From: Actinokineospora alba | GTDB taxonomy: Bacteria; Actinomycetota; Actinomycetes; Mycobacteriales; Pseudonocardiaceae | Assembly (NCBI RefSeq): GCF_004362515.1 | Contig: NZ_SNXU01000001.1 | Location: 744,001-808,000, forward strand | Direction of reading: 5' to 3' | DNA: 64,000 nt | Shown: positions 46,853-55,017 of the stretch, piece by piece | Numbering within the stretch: position 1 is the first letter of the stretch | Layout: every line of letters starts with the position of its first letter | Notes under the pieces: model-generated | Databases searched by the model: none | Told to the model about the DNA's origin: nothing | The model's input: only the letters and a program-made list of their open reading frames with translations | Position numbers and translations under genes: made by a program

Positions 46853-49384
46853 GTGGCGGAGGGGGCCTTGCCCATACTGTCGGTCGTACTCGTCAATTAC
46901 CGAGGAGTCGACGACACCCTGACCTGCCTGCGGTCGCTGAAGTCGGACCTCGACTACCCGGCCGACCGCCTGCAGATCATCTGCGTGGACAACGCCTCGA
47001 GGGACGGCAGCGCCGAGAAGATCCGGGCGGTCGACGGCGTCGAGCTGGTCGAGGCACCGGACAACCTCGGCTTCGCGGGCGGCTGCAACCTCGGCGTGAA
47101 ACACGCCAAGGGCTCCGTCCTGGCCTTCCTGAACAACGACGCCCGGCCCGATCCGCAGTGGGCCCGCGCGGCCGTGCGGGTGCTCACCGAGCAGCCCGAC
47201 GTCGCCGCCGTGGCCAGCAAGGTCCTCGACTGGGACGGCGCGAACATCGACTTCGTCGACGCGGGCCTCACCTGGTTCGGCATGGGCTACAAGCGCCACG
47301 CGGGCACCCCGGACGACGGCAGCCACGACGACCCGCGTGACGTCCTGTTCGCCACCGGCTCGGCGATGTTCGTCCGCGCGGGCGTATACCGCGAGCTCGG
47401 CGGGTTCGACGAGAGCTTCTTCATGTTCTACGAGGACGTCGACCTCGGCTGGCGGCTGAACCTGCGCGGCTGGCGGGTGCGCTACGAGCCCGCGTCGCTG
47501 GCCTACCACCGCCACCACGCCTCGATGTCCGAAGTGGATACCAAGGACCAGTCCCGCGAGCTGTACCTGCTGGAGCGCAACGCGTTGGCGGCGCTCTACA
47601 AGAACCTCTCCGACGCCACGCTGGCCAAGGCGCTGCCCGGCGCGCTCGCGCTGTCGGTGCGCCGGGCGACCGCGCGCGGCGAGATCGACCCGACCCAGCT
47701 GGAGATCACCCGTCGCGGTGAGGGTGACGGCTCGCCGACAGTCCCGATCGCCCGCACAGCGCTCGCGGGGATGCTCGCCATCGACCAGTTCGTCGAGATG
47801 CTGCCCGCGCTGGCCGCGTCCCGCGCGGTCGAGCAGGCGGCCCGAGTGCGTTCGGACGCGGACCTGGTTCCGTTGATGCGCAAGGCGATGGAGCCCGCCT
47901 ACCCGCTGCCGCGCTACCTCGCCGCGCATGAGGCGATCGTCGAGGCGTTCGGGCTGGAGCAGGCGTTCGGCGCGCGCAGGCGAATCCTGGTGATCACCGG
48001 CGACGCCGTGTCGGAACGGATGGCCGGTCCGGCGATCCGCGCGTGGAACATGGCCGACGTGCTGTCGGCCGAGCACGAGGTCCGGCTGGTCACGGTCAAC
48101 CCGGTGTGCGCCCCGCCGCCCGCGTCATTCCCGGTGGTGCAGTCGAAGCGACGCGACCTGGAGTCGCACGTGGCCTGGGCGGACGTGGTGATCCTGCAGG
48201 GCCACGCGCTGGAACTGGTGCCCTCGCTGAAGAAGGCCGACTCCAGCAAGATCGTCATCTGCGATGTCTACGACCCGATGCACCTGGAACTGTTGGAACA
48301 GGGCAAAGACGAGATCGCCGAGCAGCGCGAACTCGACCTCGTCGGCGTCACGAAGGTGATGAACAACCAGCTCGACCGCGGCGACTTCTTCATCTGCGCC
48401 TCCGAGCGGCAGCGACACTTCTGGCTGGGCCACCTGCTCTCACTGGGCAGGCTCACCCCCGCGCTCTACGACAACGACCCGACGCTGCGCTCGCTGCTCG
48501 ACGTCGTCCCGTTCGGACTGTCCGGCAAACCGCCGCAGCAGAGCCGCGCGCCGATGAAGGGCGCGATCCCGGGGATCGCCGACAGCGACAAGGTCGTGCT
48601 GTGGGCGGGCGGGGTCTACAGCTGGTTCGACCCGCTGACCCTGGTCAGCGCCATCGGCGTGCTCGCCCGGCGGCGCCCGGAGGTGCGGCTGATGTTCCTG
48701 GGCATGAAGCACCCCAATCCCGAGGTGCCGGAGATGGACATCGGCGCCCGGGTGCGCGCGCTGTCCGGGCAGCTCGACCTGACCGGCAGGCACGTCTTCT
48801 TCAACGAGACCTGGGTGCCCTACGAGCAGCGGCAGGACTGGCTGCTCGACGCCGACTGCGGTGTCACCACGCACTTCGAGCACGTCGAGACCACGTTCGC
48901 GTTCCGCACCCGGGTGCTCGACTACCTGTGGGCGGGCCTGCCGATCGTCACCACCGACGGCGACTCGTTCGCCGACCTGGTGCGCCAGGAGAAGCTGGGC
49001 GTGGTGGTCCCCGCCGAGGACACCGACGCGCTGGCCGACGCCCTGGAGCGGGTGCTCTACGACGCCGAGTTCGCCGCCGCCTGCCAGGAGCGCATCGCCG
49101 CCGTGCGCGAGCGGTTCACCTGGGAGAACGTGCTGGCCCCGCTGACCGCGTTCTGCCGGAACCCGCGGCCGGCCACGGACCGCCTGCCCGGCTCGGAACC
49201 ACTGGTGCGCAAGCCCGCATTGGGCGCGGCGGGCACGGTTCGCCGCGATTTGGCGCTGGTCCGCGAGTACCTCGACGGCGGCGGCGCGACCGAGTTGGCC
49301 CGTCGGGCCGCGGGCCGGGTCCGCCGGGTCGCCCGTCAGCGCATGGCCGGACGCGGGGGGCAGGGAGATCACAGAGATGGCTGA
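46853..49384 (+). CDS. Bifunctional GT2-GT4 glycosyltransferase
   Basis: An 843-residue fusion. Residues about 8-260 are a GT-A domain (LSVVLVNYRGVDDTLTCL, ICVDNASRDGSAEKI, NLGFAGGCNLGV, VLAFLNNDARPDP, FATGSAMFVRAGVY, FMFYEDVDLGWRL). Then comes a helical linker, and from about 380 a GT-B domain (RILVITGDAVSERMAGPAIRAW, WADVVILQGHALEL, VVLWAGGVYSWFDPLTLV, VETTFAFRTRVLDYLWAGLPIVTTDGDSFADLV). One protein may add two sugars in sequence. GTG 46853 has GGAGGAGG. The 3' end overlaps the next gene by 8 bp. Confidence 0.9.
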   Translation: MAEGALPILSVVLVNYRGVDDTLTCLRSLKSDLDYPADRLQIICVDNASRDGSAEKIRAVDGVELVEAPDNLGFAGGCNLGVKHAKGSVLAFLNNDARPDPQWARAAVRVLTEQPDVAAVASKVLDWDGANIDFVDAGLTWFGMGYKRHAGTPDDGSHDDPRDVLFATGSAMFVRAGVYRELGGFDESFFMFYEDVDLGWRLNLRGWRVRYEPASLAYHRHHASMSEVDTKDQSRELYLLERNALAALYKNLSDATLAKALPGALALSVRRATARGEIDPTQLEITRRGEGDGSPTVPIARTALAGMLAIDQFVEMLPALAASRAVEQAARVRSDADLVPLMRKAMEPAYPLPRYLAAHEAIVEAFGLEQAFGARRRILVITGDAVSERMAGPAIRAWNMADVLSAEHEVRLVTVNPVCAPPPASFPVVQSKRRDLESHVAWADVVILQGHALELVPSLKKADSSKIVICDVYDPMHLELLEQGKDEIAEQRELDLVGVTKVMNNQLDRGDFFICASERQRHFWLGHLLSLGRLTPALYDNDPTLRSLLDVVPFGLSGKPPQQSRAPMKGAIPGIADSDKVVLWAGGVYSWFDPLTLVSAIGVLARRRPEVRLMFLGMKHPNPEVPEMDIGARVRALSGQLDLTGRHVFFNETWVPYEQRQDWLLDADCGVTTHFEHVETTFAFRTRVLDYLWAGLPIVTTDGDSFADLVRQEKLGVVVPAEDTDALADALERVLYDAEFAAACQERIAAVRERFTWENVLAPLTAFCRNPRPATDRLPGSEPLVRKPALGAAGTVRRDLALVREYLDGGGATELARRAAGRVRRVARQRMAGRGGQGDHRDG

Positions 49385-50453
49385 CAGACCGATTCGGGTC
49401 CTCATCGACGGCACCCCGCTGCTCGGCTCCCGCACCGGCATCGGCCGCTACACCGCCGCGCTGGCCGAGGAACTGGCGTCCTCACCCGACGTGGACATGC
49501 GCGCGGTGGCATTCACCCTGCGCGGCTGGCGCAAGCTGCGCCACGTCCTGCCCCACGGCTCCCAGGCCCGCGGGATGCCCGTACCCGCTCGCCTGCTGCG
49601 CAAAGCGTGGCTGCGCGGCTCCTTCCCGCCGGTCGAGCTGTTCGCCGGACTCACCGATGTGGTGCACGGCACCAATTTCGTGCTGCCCGCGGCGTTCCGG
49701 GCGGCGGGTGTGCTGACCATCCACGACCTGGCATTCCTGGACTACCCCGGCGACCTGCCACCGAGCGACGCCGAACTCCCGGAGCTGGTGCGGCTCTCGG
49801 CGAAGCGGGCGCATGTCATCTGCACCCCGACGAAGGCCGTCGCCGAACGCGTCGTCGAACGCCTGGGCGTCTCGGACTCGAAGGTCCGGGTCACCCCACT
49901 GGGCGTCGACCCGCAGTGGTTCGCCGCCCGCCCGCCGAATGAGTCGCTGGTGGAGCGGGTGGGCTTGCCTTCGGAGTACCTGCTGTTCGTCGGTGCGGCC
50001 GGGCCGCGAAAGGCGTTGAGCTGGTTGCTTGACGCCCACGCGGCCACACCGTCACTGCCGCCCCTGGTGTTGGCGGGCCCTGGTCACACTGTCGGCTCGG
50101 AACGGGTCATCTCCACCGGCTACTTGTCCGAAGTGGACCTTCGCGGTGTGGTGGCCGGTGCGAGCGCGCTTGTGCTGCCGTCGCGGGATGAGGGTTTCGG
50201 GTTGCCGGTACTGGAGGCGATGGCCTGCGACGTACCGGTGGTGTGCTCCGATGTCCCGGCGCTGCGCGAGGTCTCTGGCGGCCACGCCACCCTGGTTCCC
50301 TTTGGGGACAAGGAGGCGATGGCCGTCGCCCTCACCGCCGCACTCGAGAATCCGCCCTCGCCCGCGGTCATGTCCGCCCGGCGGACCCACGCGGCCGCAC
50401 ACACCTGGCGGCGCTGCGCCGAGCTGACGATCGCGGCCTACCAGTCCACTTAG
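49377..50453 (+). CDS. Glycosyltransferase family 4 (GT-B)
   Basis: A 358-residue GT-B enzyme: IRVLIDGTPLLGSRTGIGRYTAALAEEL, TDVVHGTNFVLP, VLTIHDLAFLDYPGDLP, YLLFVGAAGPRKALSWLLDA, and the donor site LPSRDEGFGLPVLEAMACDVPVVCSDVPALREVSG. It overlaps the fusion glycosyltransferase by 8 bp, so the two are coupled. The stop overlaps the convergent NTF2-like gene by 4 bp. Substrate unknown. Confidence 0.9.
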   Translation: MADRPIRVLIDGTPLLGSRTGIGRYTAALAEELASSPDVDMRAVAFTLRGWRKLRHVLPHGSQARGMPVPARLLRKAWLRGSFPPVELFAGLTDVVHGTNFVLPAAFRAAGVLTIHDLAFLDYPGDLPPSDAELPELVRLSAKRAHVICTPTKAVAERVVERLGVSDSKVRVTPLGVDPQWFAARPPNESLVERVGLPSEYLLFVGAAGPRKALSWLLDAHAATPSLPPLVLAGPGHTVGSERVISTGYLSEVDLRGVVAGASALVLPSRDEGFGLPVLEAMACDVPVVCSDVPALREVSGGHATLVPFGDKEAMAVALTAALENPPSPAVMSARRTHAAAHTWRRCAELTIAAYQST

Positions 50454-50755
50454 GACTCGGTGCGCCAGATCCGGTCGACAGCAATGCTCGCCAACCGCCA
50501 GTCTCCGTCACGGCGAGCGGTGAAGCGGTAGATCCCGCCCATCTCCAGCACGACCCGAGCGGCCGAGTCGACGAAGGTCCCCAGCAGGTTGGCCCGCACA
50601 GCGGCGCGGTCTCCGTCGAGATCGACCACCACGTTGGTGATCAAGTGCTGGATACGGTGGTACTCGCCATGGTTCCTGGTCGCCTGTTCGATCACCGCGT
50701 CCCGACCCTGCGCCACGCCACCCGGCGTCGCCGCCGTGATGCTCCCTTGCGACAA
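50450..50755 (-). CDS. SnoaL/NTF2-like protein, short form
   Basis: A 101-residue protein: GRDAVIEQATRNHGEYHRIQHLITNVVVDLDGDRAAVRANLLGTFVD, then GGIYRFTARRDGDWRLASIAVDRIWRTES. This is the C-terminal two thirds of the NTF2-like alpha+beta barrel of SnoaL-type proteins. The first helices (with the catalytic Asp/His in enzymes) are missing, so the gene is truncated or starts at a site I cannot see. The TTG at 50755 is the only useful start. It is divergent from the MarR gene, and the shared gap contains the proposed MarR operator. Confidence 0.7.
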   Translation of the reverse strand: MSQGSITAATPGGVAQGRDAVIEQATRNHGEYHRIQHLITNVVVDLDGDRAAVRANLLGTFVDSAARVVLEMGGIYRFTARRDGDWRLASIAVDRIWRTES

Positions 50756-50767
50756 TTCGTTGGTATC

Positions 50768-50794
50768 ACCAACGTTGGTATCGCCAACGTTAGT
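50768..50794. promoter_or_regulatory. Proposed MarR operator, repeated CCAACGTT sites
   Basis: ACCAACGTTGGT at 50768-50779 is a perfect 12-bp palindrome; GCCAACGTTAGT at 50783-50794 repeats it imperfectly 15 bp on. The spacers TATCA/TATCG are also similar, and a third half site (CGTTGG) precedes at about 50759-50764. The sites lie in the 79-bp gap between the divergent NTF2-like and MarR genes. Confidence 0.65.
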
Positions 50795-50834
50795 GAGTGG
50801 TCGCGGCAGCCGTCAAGCGTTTACCGTGTGCGGC

Positions 50835-51284
50835 ATGGACACTCGCTCGGCACCGGGCAGGCTGCGTTCGCTGACGAGCTGGCTGATCAACCAGAACGCC
50901 GTCACCGCGCGCAACCTCGTCGCCGCCCACCTGGCGGGCGCCGCGACCCGCCGCTACCACTACTCGATGCTGGCCGCGCTCGACGAGTTCGGGCCCGCGA
51001 GCCAGGCGGACCTGGGCAGGCGGTGCGGGCTGGACCGCAGCGACGTCACGGCGTGTGTCACCGACCTCGCGGAGCGGGAGTGGATCGAACGCGCGCCGGA
51101 TCCGCTCGACAAGCGGCGCAACATCGTGCGGCTCACCAAAGCGGGCCTCAAGCACCTGCGCGCCCTTGACCGGGTGGTCGCGGACGCGCAGGACGAGCTA
51201 CTGGAGCCGCTCTCGGCCGCCGAACGCGCGCAGCTCAACGAGCTGCTGACCCGCGTCGCCGACCATCACGCCGCTACTGCTTGA
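50835..51284 (+). CDS. MarR family transcriptional regulator
   Basis: A 149-residue regulator: a first dimerisation helix (LRSLTSWLINQNAVTARNLVAAHL), then the winged helix with YSMLAALDEFGPASQADLGRRCGLDRSDVTACVTDLAEREWIERAPDPLDKRRNIVRLTKAG (DxRxxxxxLT wing), and a C-terminal dimerisation helix (LEPLSAAERAQLNELLTRV). It most likely represses itself and the divergent NTF2-like gene. The inducing ligand is unknown. ATG 50835. It overlaps the convergent rmlD gene by 11 bp. Confidence 0.92.
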   Translation: MDTRSAPGRLRSLTSWLINQNAVTARNLVAAHLAGAATRRYHYSMLAALDEFGPASQADLGRRCGLDRSDVTACVTDLAEREWIERAPDPLDKRRNIVRLTKAGLKHLRALDRVVADAQDELLEPLSAAERAQLNELLTRVADHHAATA

Positions 51285-52179
51285 ACGCCGCCGAGTCCTC
51301 CCGGAACGCCCGGGCCAGGGACTCGCGCCACGGCGGCATCGGGGTGAGCCCGGCCGCCTCCCACGACTTGGCCGACAGCACGGAGTACGCGGGCCGCTTG
51401 GCCGGTGTCGGGTATTCCGCGGTCGTGATCGGCTGGACCCGGGCCGGGTCGGCGCCCAGTTCCTCGAAGACCGCGCGGGCGAAGCCGCACCAGGTGACCG
51501 TGCCCGCACCCGTGCAGTGCAGCACCCGACCCGCGGGCGCGTTCCCGGCGGCGATCTTGTCCGCCAGCTCGACGAGCCCACGCGCCAGGTCACCGGTCCA
51601 CGTGGGCGAACCCACCTGGTCATCCACAACGGACAGCGTGTCGCGCTGGCCTTCCAACCGGACCATGGTCTTCACGAAGTTGTTGCCGTGCGCGCCATAC
51701 ACCCACGACGTGCGGACCACCCAGGCCCGCGCGCCGGACGCGAGGACCGCGTCCTCGCCCGCCAGCTTGGTGATCCCGTACACCGACTGCGGCCGGGTCG
51801 GACTGTCCACTTCGTACGGTTCCGTGCCGTCACCGTCGAAGACGTAGTCGGTGGACACGTGAATCATCGGCACCCCGCGTGACGTGCAGGCGGCGGCGAG
51901 CACCCGGGGGCCGTCGGCGTTGACCGCGACCGCCCGCGCGTGGTCGCTTTCGGCCTTGTCGACCGCGGTGTACGCGGCCGCGTTGACCACGACCGGCTTG
52001 CGCCCTTCCGCGCGGGCCCGGTCGGCCAGTTCGGCGACCGCCCGGATGACCGCACCGGTGCTGGTGACGTCGAGCGTCGCCGAGCCGGGGGCGCTCACGA
52101 ACACGGAATCGCTTGCCAGCGCGGCGATCTCGGCGCCGAGCTGCCCGGTGCCACCGGGTACGAGCAGTTCCAGAGCCAC
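51274..52179 (-). CDS. rfbD: dTDP-4-dehydrorhamnose reductase
   Basis: The last step of dTDP-L-rhamnose synthesis (RmlD). The 301-residue SDR protein has LLVPGGTGQLGAEIAAL (NADPH loop), VVNAAAYTAVDKAESD, IHVSTDYVFDGDGTEPYEVD, the active-site YGITKLAGED, VVRTSWVYGAHGNNFVKTM and VVDDQVGSPTWTGDLA. GTG 52179 follows the rmlB stop by 2 bp, so the pair is an operon. RmlA and RmlC are not in the window. Confidence 0.95.
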   Translation of the reverse strand: MALELLVPGGTGQLGAEIAALASDSVFVSAPGSATLDVTSTGAVIRAVAELADRARAEGRKPVVVNAAAYTAVDKAESDHARAVAVNADGPRVLAAACTSRGVPMIHVSTDYVFDGDGTEPYEVDSPTRPQSVYGITKLAGEDAVLASGARAWVVRTSWVYGAHGNNFVKTMVRLEGQRDTLSVVDDQVGSPTWTGDLARGLVELADKIAAGNAPAGRVLHCTGAGTVTWCGFARAVFEELGADPARVQPITTAEYPTPAKRPAYSVLSAKSWEAAGLTPMPPWRESLARAFREDSAAFKQ

Positions 52180-52181
52180 GC

Positions 52182-53159
52182 TCAGCCTCCGGCCTTCAGC
52201 GGTTCCCACCAGCCGCGGTTCTCCGAGTACCACCGCACGGTCGCGGCCAGGCCCTCGGCGAACGGAACCCGCGGCCGGTAGCCGAGTTCCTCGGTGATCT
52301 TGGTGATGTCGACCGAGTAGCGCCGGTCGTGGGCCTTGCGGTCGATCACCGGCTGCACGAACGAGTCGTCGGCGCCGGTCGCCTCCAGCAGCAGGGCGGT
52401 CAGTTCCCGGTTGGTCAGTTCGGTGCCGCCGCCGATGTTGTAGATCTCGCCCGCCCGGCCGCGGTCGGCGACGAGCTGGATGCCGTGGCAGTGGTCGTCG
52501 ACGTGCAGCCAGTCGCGCACGTTGAGGCCGTCGCCGTAGAGCGGGATCTTCTTGCCGTCCAGCAGGTTCGTGGTGAACAGCGGGATGACCTTCTCGGGGA
52601 ACTGGTACGGCCCGTAGTTGTTGGAACACCGGGTGATGCACACCGGCAGCCCGTGGGTGCGGAAGTACGAGCGGGCCAGCAGGTCCGAGGACGCCTTCGA
52701 CGCCGAGTACGGCGAATTCGGCTCCAGCGGGTGGGTCTCGGGCCAGGAGCCCTCGTCGATCGACCCGTACACCTCGTCGGTGGACACGTGGATGAACCGG
52801 CCGACCTCGGCCTCCAGCGCGGCCTGCAGCAGCGTCTGGGTGCCCAGCACGTTGGTGCGGACGAACTCCGCGGACCCGGCGATCGAACGGTCGACATGGG
52901 ACTCGGCGGCGAAGTGGACGACCAGGTCCACTCCGGCCATCGTCTCGGCGACCAGGTCGCCGTCGCAGATGTCGCCCTGGACGAAGCGCAGCCGGTCACT
53001 GTCGGCGACGGGGGCGAGGTTCTCCCGGTTGCCCGCGTAGGTCAGCTTGTCGAGGACCACGACCTCGGCGTCGGCCAGCGTCGGATAGGCCCCGGACAAC
53101 GCTTGCCGCACGTAATGCGACCCGATGAATCCGGCACCACCCGTGACCAGCACCCGCAT
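52182..53159 (-). CDS. rfbB: dTDP-glucose 4,6-dehydratase
   Basis: The second step of dTDP-rhamnose synthesis (RmlB), NAD+-dependent. The 325-residue protein has MRVLVTGGAGFIGSHYVR, VVVLDKLTYAGNRENL, VVHFAAESHVDRSI, FIHVSTDEVYG, the YxxxK site in SPYSASKASSDLLARSY, CSNNYGPYQFPEKVIP, and NVRDWLHVDDHCHGI. The ATG at 53159 has GGGGAG at 5 nt. Divergent from the LCP gene at 53319. Confidence 0.96.
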   Translation of the reverse strand: MRVLVTGGAGFIGSHYVRQALSGAYPTLADAEVVVLDKLTYAGNRENLAPVADSDRLRFVQGDICDGDLVAETMAGVDLVVHFAAESHVDRSIAGSAEFVRTNVLGTQTLLQAALEAEVGRFIHVSTDEVYGSIDEGSWPETHPLEPNSPYSASKASSDLLARSYFRTHGLPVCITRCSNNYGPYQFPEKVIPLFTTNLLDGKKIPLYGDGLNVRDWLHVDDHCHGIQLVADRGRAGEIYNIGGGTELTNRELTALLLEATGADDSFVQPVIDRKAHDRRYSVDITKITEELGYRPRVPFAEGLAATVRWYSENRGWWEPLKAGG

Positions 53160-53318
53160 GTCGCTCCCCATCTCTCCGTCGCCCTATCGGTGCCGAGTCT
53201 GTCATGAGAATCGGCATGAGCGCCCACTCGTGCGGGTAATCGACGCGAGGGCCAAGAGCCATCCGGGTGGCCTCTGGGTAATCTGAGGATGGACGGGATG
53301 GTTTGGGGAGGGCAGCTC

Positions 53319-54950
53319 GTGACCGAGCGTGCGCAAGGGGGCGTGGAGACCGTGGACAACGCTGCGGCGCCCACGGAGTCCCACGACGCCCAAGCCCCGG
53401 GCCCCTGGTTATGGTTCGGCACGATTCTCGGCCGGACCCTCGCGCTGCTGACCTCGATGGCCGTCCTGGCCGCGATGGGGTACGGCTGGTGGACCTTCGG
53501 CGACGTCGACGACAACACCGTCACCACCGATGTGATCGCCGAGAAGGTCGGCAACCAGCCCACACCGCTCGACGGCGCCATCGACATGCTGCTGGTCGGT
53601 ATGGACAGCCGCACCGACGCCTACGGCAACCCGCTGCCGAAGGAAGTCCTGCAGCTCCTCAACGGCGGCAAGGTCGACGGTGAGCGCAACACCGACACGA
53701 TGATCCTGGTGCACATCCCGGTCGACGGCAGGCGCGCGATCGCGTTCTCCTTCCCGCGCGACTCCTGGGTCGACGTCGGCGAGGGGTTCGGCAAGCACAA
53801 GCTCAACTCCGCGTTCGTCTACGCCTACACCGACGCCCGCAAGACGCTGAGCGAGCAGGGTGTCACCGACCCGAAGGAAATCGAGACCAAGGCGACCGTC
53901 ATCGGCCGCAAGAACCTCATCTCCACGATCGAGCGGCTGGTCGGCAACGCGGTCACCATCGACAAGTACGCCGAGGTCAACCTGGCGAGCTTCTACGAGG
54001 TCACCAAGGCCATCGGCGGCGTCGAGGTGTGCCTGAACAACGCGGTCAGCGAGCCCAAGTCGGGGGCCAACTTCGCCGCGGGCCGCCAGGTCATCTCCGG
54101 CAAGGAGGCGCTGTCGTTCGTGCGGCAGCGCTACGAGCTGCCCAACGGCGACCTCGACCGGATCGTGCGCCAACAGGTCTTCCTCGCCGCCCTGGCCGAC
54201 AAGGTGCTGTCGGCGGACATGCTCACCAACCCGTCGCGGGCCCGCGACCTCATCGGCGCGGTGCAGCGTTCGGTGGTGCTGTCGAAGAACTGGAACCTGT
54301 CCCAGTTCGCCTCGCAGATGCAGGGCCTCAGCGGCGGCAACATCGAGTTCCACACGATCCCCAACGACGGCCCGGCCAAGATCGGCGGCGCGGACGTCAT
54401 CAAGGTCGACCCGGCGAAGGTGCACGAGTTCGTCGAGCGGCGCACCGGCGGCCCGACCCGGCCGACCTCGGGCAGGCCGACCGCCACCACCACCCCGACC
54501 AGCACCGACCCGTTCCCGGAGAGCACGTCGGCGGCGCCGTCGTCGACCAACGGCGTCATCGTCGACGTGCGCAACGGGTCGAAGACCAAGGGCCTGGCGT
54601 CCGACGTGCTCGACGAGCTGGCCGAGCGCGGCTTCGGCCGCGGCCAGGTCGGCGACAGCCCGGAGCAGATCGGCTCGGTCATCCGCTACCCGACCGGTGA
54701 ACTCGCCACGGCCAAGAGCGTCGCGGCCGTGCTGGCGGGCCCGTTCGTGTTCGAGGAGGACCGGACGCTGGGCGCGCACCACGTGCGGATCGTGCTCGGC
54801 ACCAGCTACCAGGTCGGCGACTCGCTGCGGCACTCGCCGATGCTGCGGCTGCAGCCCCCGACGACGACCGGATCGTCAAGCCCGTCAAGCACCTCCTCGA
54901 CCGCGCCGCCACCGAGAATCGAGGCGGGCGGCCTCAACTGCGTGAATTAG
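53319..54950 (+). CDS. LytR-CpsA-Psr (LCP) family glycopolymer ligase with LytR_C domain
   Basis: LCP proteins move glycopolymers from lipid carrier to peptidoglycan on the outside; in mycobacteria Lcp1 (Rv3267) attaches arabinogalactan. The 543-residue protein has a short cytosolic N-terminus, one transmembrane helix (TLALLTSMAVLAAMGYGWW), the LCP domain (DMLLVGMDSRTDAYG, RNTDTMILVHIPVDGRRAIAFSFPRDSWV, YAEVNLASFYEVTKAIGGVEVCLN, LSFVRQRYELPNGDLDRIVRQQVFL) and a Thr/Ser/Pro linker. A LytR_C domain follows (GVIVDVRNGSKTKGLASDVLDELAERGF). It ends in GGLNCVN. GTG 53319 has GGGGAGGG; ATG 53289 is an upstream alternative. Confidence 0.93.
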   Translation: MTERAQGGVETVDNAAAPTESHDAQAPGPWLWFGTILGRTLALLTSMAVLAAMGYGWWTFGDVDDNTVTTDVIAEKVGNQPTPLDGAIDMLLVGMDSRTDAYGNPLPKEVLQLLNGGKVDGERNTDTMILVHIPVDGRRAIAFSFPRDSWVDVGEGFGKHKLNSAFVYAYTDARKTLSEQGVTDPKEIETKATVIGRKNLISTIERLVGNAVTIDKYAEVNLASFYEVTKAIGGVEVCLNNAVSEPKSGANFAAGRQVISGKEALSFVRQRYELPNGDLDRIVRQQVFLAALADKVLSADMLTNPSRARDLIGAVQRSVVLSKNWNLSQFASQMQGLSGGNIEFHTIPNDGPAKIGGADVIKVDPAKVHEFVERRTGGPTRPTSGRPTATTTPTSTDPFPESTSAAPSSTNGVIVDVRNGSKTKGLASDVLDELAERGFGRGQVGDSPEQIGSVIRYPTGELATAKSVAAVLAGPFVFEEDRTLGAHHVRIVLGTSYQVGDSLRHSPMLRLQPPTTTGSSSPSSTSSTAPPPRIEAGGLNCVN

Positions 54951-55017
54951 GGGTCATCACGCTACGTGTCCATCTAGGCTGTGACCAGGCGCAGGGATGG
55001 TCGATGGGGGACACAAA

